NCBI GenBank assembly: GCA_903837495.1
Contig: CAILUT010000063.1
Span: 1 to 64,000, forward strand
Direction: 5' to 3'
Source of the DNA: an uncultured Flavobacteriales bacterium
Lineage (GTDB): Bacteria > Bacteroidota > Bacteroidia > CAIKAF01
DNA: 64,000 nucleotides
The notes below the pieces were generated by a model, which worked only from the letters and a program-made list of their open reading frames with translations, did not search any database and was not told the DNA's origin. The position numbers and the translations under genes are program-made. Of this stretch, positions 7,381 through 16,594 are shown piece by piece; the stretch's first letter is position 1, and each line of letters starts with the position of its first letter.

Positions 7381-7982
7381 ACAGCAGGGTTAAATTCAAG
7401 CAAGGCCCGGTACAGTTTGTTGGTGGGCAATCCCATTATGGTGTAAAAATCTCCTTCGATGCGTTCGATGCAAGCCATGCCAAACCATTCTTGAATGCCA
7501 TAGGCTCCGGCTTTGTCAAAGGGCTGGGCGGCATCCACATAGTATTCAATTTCGGACAGGTTCAAGCTGCGCACACGGACCTTTGCCGTATCGGTAAAGC
7601 TCTGCAGCCCACTTTTATGGCCCAAGCAAACGGCGGTACTTACCTGATGGGTTTGGCCTTGCAAGGCCATCAGCATGCCTATGGCCTGCTGCCGATCGGC
7701 AGGTTTCCCAAACAGGGTGTTGTCTTTCCAAACCACGGTATCGGCCGTTAAGACCAATAGCTTTGGATCGGCATCAAGCACATCTTGAAAAGCCTGGGCT
7801 TTGCTTCGGCACAGCCATTCTGCCACTTCGTTCACCGGCATAGCTGGCAGGTTTTCTTCGTCGATGGGGCGCACCAAAACCTGGAAGTCAAATCCCAATT
7901 GCTGCAGCAGTTCTTGGCGGCGGGGCGAGGCAGAACCCAAAACCAAGGAAAAGGGAAAGGCGGACAGGGCGGGGTTTTTCAT
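7377..7982 (-). CDS. maf: Maf family nucleoside triphosphate pyrophosphatase
   Basis: A 201-residue cytoplasmic enzyme expected to hydrolyse non-canonical or modified nucleoside triphosphates (m5UTP, dTTP, UTP class) to the monophosphate. The N-terminal signature LVLGSASPRRQELLQQLG is clear at residues ~13-30. Later conserved parts include LTADTVVW and the DKAGAYGIQ motif near residue 155. Length is normal. It is the middle gene of UbiA-maf-small protein on the minus strand. A TATCTTTG element at 8003-8010, inside the end of the UbiA gene, may give it its own promoter. Confidence 0.93.
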   Translation of the reverse strand: MKNPALSAFPFSLVLGSASPRRQELLQQLGFDFQVLVRPIDEENLPAMPVNEVAEWLCRSKAQAFQDVLDADPKLLVLTADTVVWKDNTLFGKPADRQQAIGMLMALQGQTHQVSTAVCLGHKSGLQSFTDTAKVRVRSLNLSEIEYYVDAAQPFDKAGAYGIQEWFGMACIERIEGDFYTIMGLPTNKLYRALLEFNPAV

Positions 7983-7986
7983 GGCA

Positions 7987-8784
7987 TTAAGGACGTAGAA
8001 AGCAAAGATAAAGGATCAGCAGCCCCAACAGCATAAAAGCCTTTAGCAGGAACGACAGCCGTTTGTAGTTCCGGTCAAACAAAACAAAGGGCAAAGGCAA
8101 AACAAAAGCCATTCCAATAAGGACGGGCGACCTTGCGCTGCGCCAAAGAAAATACGACAAGGCCGACAGGCCCAACAAAGAAAGAGCGGCCAACAGGCGG
8201 TACAACCAAGCCGGCGGCAGGGCATACCGAAGGGGTTTGTGCTGTGCATCGCCGGCTTGGTCTTGCAGGCTTTTTACCAACTCACGGGCAAAATGCACAA
8301 GGGCTACGGCGGTGTAGGCCCACATTTTTTGCTGAAGTTGAAGGGGGCCCGTGTGGATCAACAAAAACATGCAGAATGCCATGATGCTCGACAGCCAAGC
8401 ATTGCCAAGAATCGGGAAATATTGAAGCCAAGAATTGTACAGCCAAAGGGCCAGGGCCAAGGCCACCAAACCCAACACCTGGGGAGTTGAATCAACCATG
8501 CCCAGAAAAATCAGAAAAAGGGCAAAGCCCAAAAACAAAAGCAGAACGCCCAGGCGGCGGTTTTCTTTGCTTTGAAAGGGATTGGTGTTGGGGCGGTTTA
8601 GGGCGTCGGCCCGAAAATCGCGGAGGTCGTTGTGCAGGTTGCCCATGACCATTAACATCAGCAGGCAAGCAAACAAAGGGCTACCCAGCATGAACGGAGA
8701 AACGATCCAAGCGGCAAGGGCCAAAAAACCGAGGTTTAATGGACGAAGGGTGGAAATCCAGGGAAGTGGGGGAAATAATTTCAT
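7987..8784 (-). CDS. UbiA family prenyltransferase
   Basis: A polytopic inner-membrane protein of about 265 residues. The first Asp-rich motif NDLRDFRADALNRP (ND..D...D..NRP) and a second, weaker one (KSLQDQAGD) identify the UbiA superfamily, which transfers a prenyl chain to an aromatic or polar acceptor. In Bacteroidota such a gene next to maf is often annotated as geranylgeranylglycerol-phosphate geranylgeranyltransferase; the acceptor cannot be proved here. I chose the ATG at 8784; the frame is open to a GTG at 8799. It is first in the UbiA-maf-small protein operon, with a gap of only 4 bp to maf. Confidence 0.8.
   Translation of the reverse strand: MKLFPPLPWISTLRPLNLGFLALAAWIVSPFMLGSPLFACLLMLMVMGNLHNDLRDFRADALNRPNTNPFQSKENRRLGVLLLFLGFALFLIFLGMVDSTPQVLGLVALALALWLYNSWLQYFPILGNAWLSSIMAFCMFLLIHTGPLQLQQKMWAYTAVALVHFARELVKSLQDQAGDAQHKPLRYALPPAWLYRLLAALSLLGLSALSYFLWRSARSPVLIGMAFVLPLPFVLFDRNYKRLSFLLKAFMLLGLLILYLCFLRP
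8003..8010 (-). promoter_or_regulatory. Candidate -7 element for maf
   Basis: TATCTTTG on the minus strand, 20 nt before the maf ATG and inside the end of the UbiA gene. It fits the Bacteroidota TAnnTTTG consensus exactly. Confidence 0.45.
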
Positions 8785-8806
8785 GCGATAAGCCAACACA
8801 AAGAAA

Positions 8807-8814
8807 CAAAGATA
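8807..8814 (-). promoter_or_regulatory. Candidate -7 element for the UbiA-maf operon
   Basis: TATCTTTG on the minus strand, 22 nt before the ATG at 8784 and 7 nt before the alternative GTG at 8799. Confidence 0.5.
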
Positions 8815-8824
8815 AAGGACTTAT

Positions 8825-8976
8825 GCGGCCGCGGGCGGGATTGAAGAGGCTAGCCCGCAACGGCAAGGGGGCGGGCGGCGCGCGCAAAAAAGAGCGACCT
8901 TGGGAGCTCCTTTTTTGCCGCTGCCGCCGGGCCCCTTGCCGGCGGACTAGCCCTGAAAGCCCGGAACCCGCCCCCC
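8825..8976 (-). repeat. MITE-like GC-rich inverted-repeat element, copy 2
   Basis: Inverted orientation: starts gcgggcgggattgaag, has the core gcgaccttgggagct, ends ggcggactagccctgaaagc followed by ccgg. The centre holds an extra cgcaaaaaagag...ttttttgcc stretch. Unlike the other copies it lies between two divergent genes, so it could affect both promoters. Confidence 0.75.
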
Positions 8977-9043
8977 AAAAAACCAGAACCGTACACCTAA
9001 AGTAAATTCGCTATCTTGCACGGAAATTTAGACATCAACTACC

Positions 9044-10654
9044 ATGAACACTCGTTTTTCACAGCTTGGTCTTGCTCTGTTTTATGGCCTTTTGCTGGCC
9101 GTTTTGCCGCTTTCGGCACAGACCGACACGCCCCCCAAAGATTGGTTTCACTTGAACCAAGAAGCCGACGGATATGCCGGTGTAAGTTCGAAAAAAGCCT
9201 ATGAATTCTTAAAAAATAAAAAAAGCCGCACCGTTGTGGTGGCTGTAATCGACTCGGGCGTGGACATTGAACACGAAGATTTGAAAGAGGTGATTTGGGT
9301 GAATCCCGGCGAAATTCCAGGAAACGGAAAAGACGACGACAACAACGGCTATGTGGACGATGTGAACGGCTGGAATTTTATTGGCGGCAAAGACGGATCA
9401 CAAATCAACCAAGATGCCTTGGAAATGACCCGCATTGTGGCGGCTTATGGTCCTGCATTTGAAGGCAAAACCGAGAAAACCGTGGGCATAGCCGATTTGG
9501 CTAATTTTAAAAAATACAGCGCGGCCAAAGCCGCTTTAGACACCGATTTGGCGGAAGCTCAGGGCGGTTTAAAGCAATATCAAGGCATTGCCGATATGCT
9601 GGACAAAGTTTTGGCCGAGGCCAAAAGCCAAGGCATTGATGAAATTAAAGGTTCAAACCTAGAGTCGCTGAGCATTGCCGAAGGCAGCGAGGTGGCCGAG
9701 GCCATGGGCATGGTGAAAATGATTGCCGTACGAAATCCCGAGGTTCCCCTGGCCGATATTCGCCGCAGCTTAGACCGCGCCTTAGATTACTTTGGTTCGC
9801 AGGCAAACTTCCATTTAAACGTGAATTTTGACCCCCGTGCGATTGTGGGCGACAACTACGCCAACAGCGACGAACGCTTTTATGGAAACAACCTGGTGGA
9901 AGGCCCCGATGCATTCCATGGCACCCACGTGGCGGGCATTATTGCCGCCGTGCGGAACAACGGAATTGGCATGGACGGCATTGCCGACAACGTGCGCATT
10001 ATGGTTTTGCGCGCCGTACCCGATGGCGATGAGCGCGACAAAGACGTTGCCAACTCGATTCGCTATGCCGCCGACAACGGAGCAAACATCATCAACATGA
10101 GCTTTGGAAAAGGGTTTTCGTGGGACAAAAAAGTGGTGGACGATGCCGTGGCCTATGCCACCGCCAAAGGCGTTTTGCTGGTGCATGCCGCCGGCAACGA
10201 GTCCATCAACGTGGACAAAGAAGACCGCTTTCCAACCAAATACTATCAATCAGGCGGTTCCAGCAGCACCTGGTTCAACATTGGAGCCGGTTCTTGGAAA
10301 GAGAGTCCACAGCAAGTAGGCGGTTTTTCAAACTACGGCAAAAAGAACGTGGATTTGTTCTCGCCCGGGGTGGCCATTTACAGCACCGTTCCCGACAGCA
10401 AATACGACGATGCACAGGGCACCAGCATGGCGGCTCCCGCTGCGGCCGGTGTTGCGGCGGTGTTGATGAGCTATTATCCGAGCATGACTTCTCAAGACGT
10501 GATTTCGGTGCTGATGAAATCGGCCGTGAAATCCAAAGAAAAGGTGCTGCTTCCCGGCGATGAAAAAACAGTGAAATTCGGCAGCTTGTCGAAATCGGGC
10601 GGACGCATTGACCTATACCGGGCGGTGTTAATGGCCGACAAAAAATTCCAATAA
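9044..10654 (+). CDS. Secreted subtilisin-like serine protease (S8)
   Basis: A 536-residue peptidase of family S8, exported by an N-terminal signal peptide (about residues 1-25, ending LSAQ). The triad is complete: Asp70 in VIDSGVD, His292 in HGTHVAG and Ser461 in GTSMAAP. About 220 residues separate Asp and His, far more than the 30-40 of classical subtilisins. The insert (~140-265) is Ala/Glu/Lys-rich and looks helical. There is no T9SS sorting domain at the C-terminus, so it may stay periplasmic. The next gene starts 21 bp after the stop and is probably co-transcribed. Confidence 0.93.
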   Translation: MNTRFSQLGLALFYGLLLAVLPLSAQTDTPPKDWFHLNQEADGYAGVSSKKAYEFLKNKKSRTVVVAVIDSGVDIEHEDLKEVIWVNPGEIPGNGKDDDNNGYVDDVNGWNFIGGKDGSQINQDALEMTRIVAAYGPAFEGKTEKTVGIADLANFKKYSAAKAALDTDLAEAQGGLKQYQGIADMLDKVLAEAKSQGIDEIKGSNLESLSIAEGSEVAEAMGMVKMIAVRNPEVPLADIRRSLDRALDYFGSQANFHLNVNFDPRAIVGDNYANSDERFYGNNLVEGPDAFHGTHVAGIIAAVRNNGIGMDGIADNVRIMVLRAVPDGDERDKDVANSIRYAADNGANIINMSFGKGFSWDKKVVDDAVAYATAKGVLLVHAAGNESINVDKEDRFPTKYYQSGGSSSTWFNIGAGSWKESPQQVGGFSNYGKKNVDLFSPGVAIYSTVPDSKYDDAQGTSMAAPAAAGVAAVLMSYYPSMTSQDVISVLMKSAVKSKEKVLLPGDEKTVKFGSLSKSGGRIDLYRAVLMADKKFQ

Positions 10655-10675
10655 CCACGGCGATTGCCCTGAGGG

Positions 10676-13090
10676 ATGCAGGTGCGGACGAGCTGGTTTT
10701 TTCTCCTTCTTTTGGCCTTAATGTGCCATTTGGGCCTATTGAGCCAAGTGGTGGTTTCGGGCAAAATTGTGGACGAACGCACCTCAGCGCCCCTGCCTTT
10801 CGCCTCGGTGGTGATGCGTGGAAGCGGAAAAGGCGTGGCGGCCGATATGGATGGGCGGTTTCAACTAAACATGCCCAGCGGGAGCACACACCTGGTGTTT
10901 TCTTGCATTGGCTACATCAGCGATACCGTTCTGGTAGAGGGTGCTGCACCGTTGCGGGTAGCACTAAAGGCCTCGTCGGTGCGCTTAAACGAGGTAAAGT
11001 ACCTGGCCGAAATGTCGGAAGCCGAACGCTGGGTGCGCAAAATATTGGCCAAACGCGACAGCCTAAATCCCTTGTCGCTGCCCAAATGGAAAGCCACCGT
11101 ATATCAACGCATTAGTTTAAGCCCACAAGCCGACAGCCTGTTGGCCATGACCGACAGCCTGCGGATGAAAAAGCCCGACAGCGCCCTGCTTGAAGTAAAA
11201 AACATGGCCGAAAAGCAGTATTTCTTTTTAAATGAATCGGTGATAGAACGCCGGCATTTAAAGCCCGGCCGCTTTCAAGAAACCATCAAAGCCAGCCGCA
11301 CCTCGGGACTCCAAAATCCAATCATTTCTACCCTGACCACCCAAATGCAAAGCTTGTCTTTTTACGAAGACCGCTTTGAAATCTTGGGCGTATCGTACCA
11401 AAACCCCATCAGCAAAGAGGGCCTTGGCATGTATTATTACGACATTGCCGACACCTTGGTTCAGGGAATCGACACCCTGCTTTTGATTCAATATTATCCC
11501 TTAAAGTCCAAAAACCCCCGAGGCATTCAAGGGCAATTGTTCATCAATGCCAGTCGGGTGGCGCTGCAAAGCGCGGTGGCCTCGCCGGTCGATTCAACCG
11601 GAAATCGGGTGGCCATTGTTCAGCGCTACGAGCCTTGCGACAGCATGGCCTGGTTTCCGGTACAGCAGCAATTGGACTTGCATTTGCGCAGCGCCAGCAT
11701 CAACGGCGTTCCCATGGTGGTGCAGGCCAGAACCTATTTAAGAAACATAGAACGCAAGGAGCGGATTCGGCCTTCCGATTTTAGTGCCATGGCGGTGGAG
11801 CTGGATGAACAATGGGAAAAAAACAGCGAAGGATTGCTGAACACCTTTGGAGGAGAAGAGCGGGAGAGCAAGGATTCTCTGACCTACCACGTGATGGACA
11901 GCGTGGGCAAAGAAATGAAGTTAGACCAGCGTTTAAAGGGATTGGAGGCGCTGGTTACCGGAAGATTCAGGACGGGGATTGTTGATTGGAATTTGAATGA
12001 ATTGATGCGGGCAAACCAATACGAAGGATTTCGGCTGGGGCTGGGATTGCAAAGCAACGAACGGTTGATTTCGTGGTGGCAAGTGGGGGGCTATGTGGCC
12101 TGGGGGTTTAAAGACATGGCCTTGAAATGGGGCGTGTTTTCCGAATGGCCCTTGCACCGCAAATCGGCCACCAAACTTCGGCTGGGTTATCGGCAAGATG
12201 TAATTGAGCGGGCGGCCACCGAAATGGCCATTGTGCCGCCCCTGCAATTGAACGATTTAAACAGGCAGTTGGCGGTTTCGGTGTTCGACAGCATACAAGA
12301 AACGCGGATAAGTTTGGAAAGCAGCCCGGTGGCGAATGTGCAAATTCAGGTGTATGGTCAGCACCGCTGGCAAAACCCCACCGATGGATACCGGTATGCC
12401 CTAGGCACCGACAGCCTTAGGCGGTTTAATTTGACCGAAGTGGGTTTGAGTTTGCGTTGGGGTTTGGGCGAAAAGTACATCCCCTTTGGCGGAACCCGCT
12501 TGGCCTTGTCTACCGACAAGCCCGTATTGTGGTTTCAGGTGGGTCGGGGACTTTCTTGGCCGGCGGGCGGACAGGAATACACGCGGATTCAGCTGAAAGT
12601 CGAAGAAAGGTACAGTTGGAAAAAATGGGGCAGATCGCAGGCAACCTTAATGGCGGGTTGGGTTCCGGAGCGGGCTCCGGCCCAAGTATTGTTTAATGGG
12701 CGGGGAAGTTACACCGATTTTTCGTTGGTAAGCCGGAACGCCTTTGAAACCATGATGCCGGCTGAATTTATTGGGAATTACTATGTGTATGGGTTTATCA
12801 ACCATACCTTTCCGAATTGGGTAAAGTGGAGAAAAGTGTTTAGGCCGAATTTGTCTTTGTTCCACAACATGGGTTGGGGTGGTTGGTCAAACAGCGAGGG
12901 GCATGAAGGCCTATTGGGTTCGACCTTAGAGCGGGGGTATTTTGAATCGGGCTTAAGTGTTGACAACCTATTGGTGTTGAACAATTCGGGATTTGGGGTT
13001 GGGGTGTTTTATCGGTATGGACCGAATGCTTTGGTTGGGGGTCCGGGCAAGAACGTATTTTTGAAGATGAGTATTTCGTTTTTGTTTTAG
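10676..13090 (+). CDS. DUF5686 outer-membrane protein with carboxypeptidase-like regulatory domain
   Basis: An 804-residue exported protein. A signal peptide (residues ~1-24) precedes a carboxypeptidase-regulatory-like beta-sandwich (VVVSGKIVDERTSAPLPFASV to about residue 105), as in SusC-type proteins. The remaining ~690 residues match the DUF5686 type: a long periplasmic part and then alternating aromatic/charged strands ending in MSISFLF, as outer-membrane barrels do. There is no TonB plug domain. The ATG at 10676 is preceded by GAGGG. It follows the S8 protease closely on the same strand. Molecular function of DUF5686 is not established. Confidence 0.85.
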   Translation: MQVRTSWFFLLLLALMCHLGLLSQVVVSGKIVDERTSAPLPFASVVMRGSGKGVAADMDGRFQLNMPSGSTHLVFSCIGYISDTVLVEGAAPLRVALKASSVRLNEVKYLAEMSEAERWVRKILAKRDSLNPLSLPKWKATVYQRISLSPQADSLLAMTDSLRMKKPDSALLEVKNMAEKQYFFLNESVIERRHLKPGRFQETIKASRTSGLQNPIISTLTTQMQSLSFYEDRFEILGVSYQNPISKEGLGMYYYDIADTLVQGIDTLLLIQYYPLKSKNPRGIQGQLFINASRVALQSAVASPVDSTGNRVAIVQRYEPCDSMAWFPVQQQLDLHLRSASINGVPMVVQARTYLRNIERKERIRPSDFSAMAVELDEQWEKNSEGLLNTFGGEERESKDSLTYHVMDSVGKEMKLDQRLKGLEALVTGRFRTGIVDWNLNELMRANQYEGFRLGLGLQSNERLISWWQVGGYVAWGFKDMALKWGVFSEWPLHRKSATKLRLGYRQDVIERAATEMAIVPPLQLNDLNRQLAVSVFDSIQETRISLESSPVANVQIQVYGQHRWQNPTDGYRYALGTDSLRRFNLTEVGLSLRWGLGEKYIPFGGTRLALSTDKPVLWFQVGRGLSWPAGGQEYTRIQLKVEERYSWKKWGRSQATLMAGWVPERAPAQVLFNGRGSYTDFSLVSRNAFETMMPAEFIGNYYVYGFINHTFPNWVKWRKVFRPNLSLFHNMGWGGWSNSEGHEGLLGSTLERGYFESGLSVDNLLVLNNSGFGVGVFYRYGPNALVGGPGKNVFLKMSISFLF

Positions 13091-13242
13091 GGGCTTGGAT
13101 TGTGGGGGTGAACCCCTGGGGCGGGCGGGGGGATAATCCAGGGGGAAATCGATCGGACCTTTTCCAGAATTGGGGGTAAAAGGTACAGAATGGGGTGAGG
13201 CTCTGTGCTTTATTGAATAAATCAAGAGCTAAGCCTGGTGTC

Positions 13243-15393
13243 TTAATCGGGTAAAAGAACCCGAAATCCGATTGAATTGCTCTTTTCCTTAGGATTGGCT
13301 GAGTAGCGTGCGGCAGCCCTGCAGTTTCTGCCGCGAAAGTACCATCCCCCTCCTCTGAGTACTTTTTCAAATCCATCTTCAGGACCTTTTGGGTTTTCAG
13401 TTTCGCCAAAGGCATAATATCCCGAACCAAGCCAGTCTTCGCACCATTCATATACATTTCCAAAGCAATCAAATAGGCCCCATGGATTTGGAGGGTAAGA
13501 GCCAACCGGCTTTGTTTTGGCGGCCGACCGGCCTTTTGAGCATAGCAAATATGGAAAATTTGCGTCGTAATTGGCTTTGTTGGCATCAAGGCAAGAATCA
13601 ACTCCAAAGGGCAGGGTGCCGCCAGCTCGGCAGGCATATTCCCATTCTGCTTCGGTTGGCAGCCTCCCGCCAATCCAAGTTGCAAAGGCTTTTGCATCTT
13701 CCCAACTTACATTTATTACGGGAAGGTTGCCTCGTCCCCACCCAGCATCGCTGGGCAGTTCCCTGCCGGTTTCTAAACAAAAAAGATCGTATTGCTGAAA
13801 GGTCACCTCATATTTGCTTAAGTTAAATGAGGCGATGTTAACCTGTCGCTGGGGGCCTTCATTTGAGTTGCGTTGAGCCTCATGGGTTGGGCTGCCCATA
13901 AGAAAACTTCCCGCGGGAATGCGCACCCATTCCATCTCTAATTTCCCCTTTCCTTTGATTCCAGATTCTCTATTACCTTCTTTTGCCAACCACTTAAAGG
14001 AAGCAATAACGGAAAGGTCCCAGCCGTTTTCAGTTTGTTGTGGAAACAACCACACGGTATCAAGTTCGCGGAAATAATCGTGCCCTCGGCTTATTTGTTT
14101 ACTAAAAGATTCCGCGGTTTCACTTTGAATAAGCTGATTTACTTGGCTAAAGGAAATACCCTTTTCAAAATTATCTGTCATTTGCTGAACGACGGCGTAA
14201 GACTGGGATGCGAGTTCTTCAGGTAAGGATCTTTCCCCGCCTACTTTTATATGGTATCGGCCAAAATATTCTTTGGATTTAATCTCCAAATAAGCTGAAA
14301 ACAGATTGTCAAGGGATTGATTTAGCTTTTGGAATAAATTCTGAAGGTCTAACTCTAAATTATTTCTGGTGGCAATCTTTAACTTGCTTTGCAATGCGTT
14401 TAGCCGTTGCATTTTCCCGTCCCTTCTTTTTATAAGCACAGAAATTTCTTCTTCCAAAACATCGAGACTTTTTTTCGCGCTTTGGAACAACAGCAGCATC
14501 TTGGCCTCTTGATTTTTTAAGGACCCCAAAAACTCAGATTTGCTGTTGGAAAGAATCTGTTGTATGTCACTAGGCCAGGCGGCTTCATACTTGGCTAAGC
14601 TCTGCATCTGCTCGGTGTCAATTTTAAGTAAGTCTATTGAAACGGAATTAACCTGCGTTTGGGCTGCTTTGGCACCTTCCTCCTTCGGAATATCCTTAAA
14701 ATTTGGGGAAACTTCTAATTTTAAAACAGAAACGAATGCGGTTTTCGACTTGGATTGTTGAGAAAAAAGCACCTCCGATATCTTTAAATCTCCAGAAACT
14801 TGGTCTTTGATGTGGCTAACAATTGACTGCCCGTCTTCTGAGCTTGAAATTTTTTTTGCCGATTCAATAAGGTGGCCATTTAAATCTTCAATGGCTTTTG
14901 GAGCAATTGCATTATTGGCTAATGTCTGTAGATTTGAATTTGAAAACGAAAATGGATCTAAGTCATAAAGTACACACAAGTAAATTCCCTTTTTAGGGAT
15001 GGATTTCAAGTCTTGACTCAGTTTTTGGACAATGTCATTGACTTTTTTTTCAAGGCCTTCCAATTCCTTTTCTACAGAATGAACATCGCCTGCCTCCACC
15101 CAAGTATTCCACATTTCTTCCCATTCTATTTTTTGTTTCTGCCAGGCCTCTAATTCTTCTTCAACGATTGAATTGCTTTTGCTAATGCTTTTTTTAAGTT
15201 CGGCTATTTGTTCGCTGGAAAACAAATGCCGATTTTTCCGAATGAGTTCGGCAAATCGATATTCCGAGACTCCGCTCGCTGAAAGCACGAGTGGATTCTG
15301 TTCTAGAAATCTGTTCTGACACGACACGTCAGAAAAGAGCCAACTAAAAACAAGGCAAAAAACAAAAATCCAACCCAACTTGCTCTCATTCAT
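13243..15393 (-). CDS. Exported protein with coiled coil and SUMF1 (FGE-like) domain
   Basis: A 716-residue protein with an N-terminal signal ending near FSDVSC. Residues ~40-130 and ~290-360 are rich in Lys/Glu/Leu heptads and likely coiled coil. The last ~220 residues are a SUMF1/formylglycine-generating-enzyme fold (VRIPAGSFLMGSPTHEAQ, GGRLPTEAEWEYACRAG, final IGFRVLLPD). The two active-site cysteines of true FGE are not present: the region reads RGGGWYFRGRNCRAAAR. It is therefore more likely a binding or structural SUMF1 protein than a sulfatase activator. It stands alone and converges with the DUF5686 gene. Confidence 0.82.
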   Translation of the reverse strand: MNESKLGWIFVFCLVFSWLFSDVSCQNRFLEQNPLVLSASGVSEYRFAELIRKNRHLFSSEQIAELKKSISKSNSIVEEELEAWQKQKIEWEEMWNTWVEAGDVHSVEKELEGLEKKVNDIVQKLSQDLKSIPKKGIYLCVLYDLDPFSFSNSNLQTLANNAIAPKAIEDLNGHLIESAKKISSSEDGQSIVSHIKDQVSGDLKISEVLFSQQSKSKTAFVSVLKLEVSPNFKDIPKEEGAKAAQTQVNSVSIDLLKIDTEQMQSLAKYEAAWPSDIQQILSNSKSEFLGSLKNQEAKMLLLFQSAKKSLDVLEEEISVLIKRRDGKMQRLNALQSKLKIATRNNLELDLQNLFQKLNQSLDNLFSAYLEIKSKEYFGRYHIKVGGERSLPEELASQSYAVVQQMTDNFEKGISFSQVNQLIQSETAESFSKQISRGHDYFRELDTVWLFPQQTENGWDLSVIASFKWLAKEGNRESGIKGKGKLEMEWVRIPAGSFLMGSPTHEAQRNSNEGPQRQVNIASFNLSKYEVTFQQYDLFCLETGRELPSDAGWGRGNLPVINVSWEDAKAFATWIGGRLPTEAEWEYACRAGGTLPFGVDSCLDANKANYDANFPYLLCSKGRSAAKTKPVGSYPPNPWGLFDCFGNVYEWCEDWLGSGYYAFGETENPKGPEDGFEKVLRGGGWYFRGRNCRAAARYSANPKEKSNSIGFRVLLPD

Positions 15394-15703
15394 AATTTAA
15401 ACGGGTTCATTCAACTAAATTCGGTTGTAAGAATCATTAAAAATGGAAAATATTCGTTGTTCTAAATTTATAATTAAACACAAATCGACCCTTTTAATTT
15501 TAAGGCCTTAAAGCTACTTTACCACGAAATTACGGCAAAAAACAGAAGCTCTAATAAATTGGAGTGCTTGTATTTGTAAAATCAGCAATAATCCTCAAAC
15601 GGCAACTTGTTTACAAAGACGACGGGTTGTTTATCCAGACTGCCTTTCCGAAGGAGGCTTAAAACCGCGGGCATAACTCTCAAAACAACGAGAGCAAACA
15701 GGG
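15394..15703. other. 310 bp intergenic region, nothing recognised
   Basis: An AT-rich stretch between two minus-strand genes. It probably holds the promoter of the SUMF1 protein near 15394-15480. I see no repeat copy, RNA gene or open frame. Confidence 0.4.
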
Positions 15704-16474
15704 TCAAGGCAGCACATTAAATTCAATCACAGACAAAGCCTTTACGTTTCCTCCCGCTTGAAGGGTGGTGCCCGCCGGCAGCCACATGGGCAAAGAGCTG
15801 GATATTTGAGGGCGGGTTCGATCCATTCTGGAAAGGGCAACCGTGCTGCCCGAACTCCCTACAAGATTTGCCCAAGAATTATTCACAGAATAGCAGCAAC
15901 CACACCCAGCGCTAGCAGTATACGTTTCAACAATTTGAGCCCCGTTGGCCAAATTCACGACTACCCTGAATTCGGGAGTTCCCCCTGAAGTTTGATTTGC
16001 CACCGCCAACCAAAAATTCCAACGGTCAATCTCGTTGTTCCCCGGCGACGGCGGATTGAAGGTGGCCACCGTGGTAAATTGGTTGTAGGTGCTGTTTAAG
16101 GTGGCGCTGGAATTGTCTTGATCAATGGCCGAGCCGCCGCCGCTGCCCAAAAAGCGCATCCGAACTACGGTATTGCAAAGTTGCCCACGAACCTGCACCA
16201 CCACCGAGGTAACATTCTCCCACCTACTTACATTGTACGAATCGTAACCCAACACCACGGTATCGCCATTGATGTAAAAAGTAGGCGAAACCCGAATGCC
16301 CTGCGAAATGCCCAAGACCGCGCTTTCGACCTTCCATACCTTGTTCTGCGGCACAGAGTCAATGGCCTGAATCAGCTTGACCTGATTAAACTGCAAATTT
16401 CCCTGGGCATTCAATCCCAAAATCCACAAAAAGGGCACTCCGACCCACAAAAAACGCACAAACAAACTATTCAT
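15704..16474 (-). CDS. Secreted hypothetical protein
   Basis: A 256-residue protein with a clear signal peptide (MNSLFVRFLWVGVPFLWILGLNAQ). The mature part is Ser/Thr/Asn-rich and beta-type, with a CGCC cluster near residue 185 that may form disulfides. I recognise no family. I chose the ATG at 16474 because the signal peptide starts there; the frame is open to 16543 but the extra residues make no sense as a leader. It is divergent from the T9SS gene at 16595, with 120 bp between them. Confidence 0.7.
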   Translation of the reverse strand: MNSLFVRFLWVGVPFLWILGLNAQGNLQFNQVKLIQAIDSVPQNKVWKVESAVLGISQGIRVSPTFYINGDTVVLGYDSYNVSRWENVTSVVVQVRGQLCNTVVRMRFLGSGGGSAIDQDNSSATLNSTYNQFTTVATFNPPSPGNNEIDRWNFWLAVANQTSGGTPEFRVVVNLANGAQIVETYTASAGCGCCYSVNNSWANLVGSSGSTVALSRMDRTRPQISSSLPMWLPAGTTLQAGGNVKALSVIEFNVLP

Positions 16475-16594
16475 GTTCGAAATGTACAAAATAACACCCA
16501 ACTGAGATTCCAAGTCCAAGCTAAAAATAATGCGAATTAACATTTGGCTAATAAAAAGATTAATTCGTACCTTGCTCCAAATAACCGTTTAACC

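Noticed and set aside
12840-13697. 285-codon minus-strand frame spanning the DUF5686 end and SUMF1 gene end
   Set aside because: It crosses the ends of two convergent real genes and its product is Pro/Thr-rich without family features.
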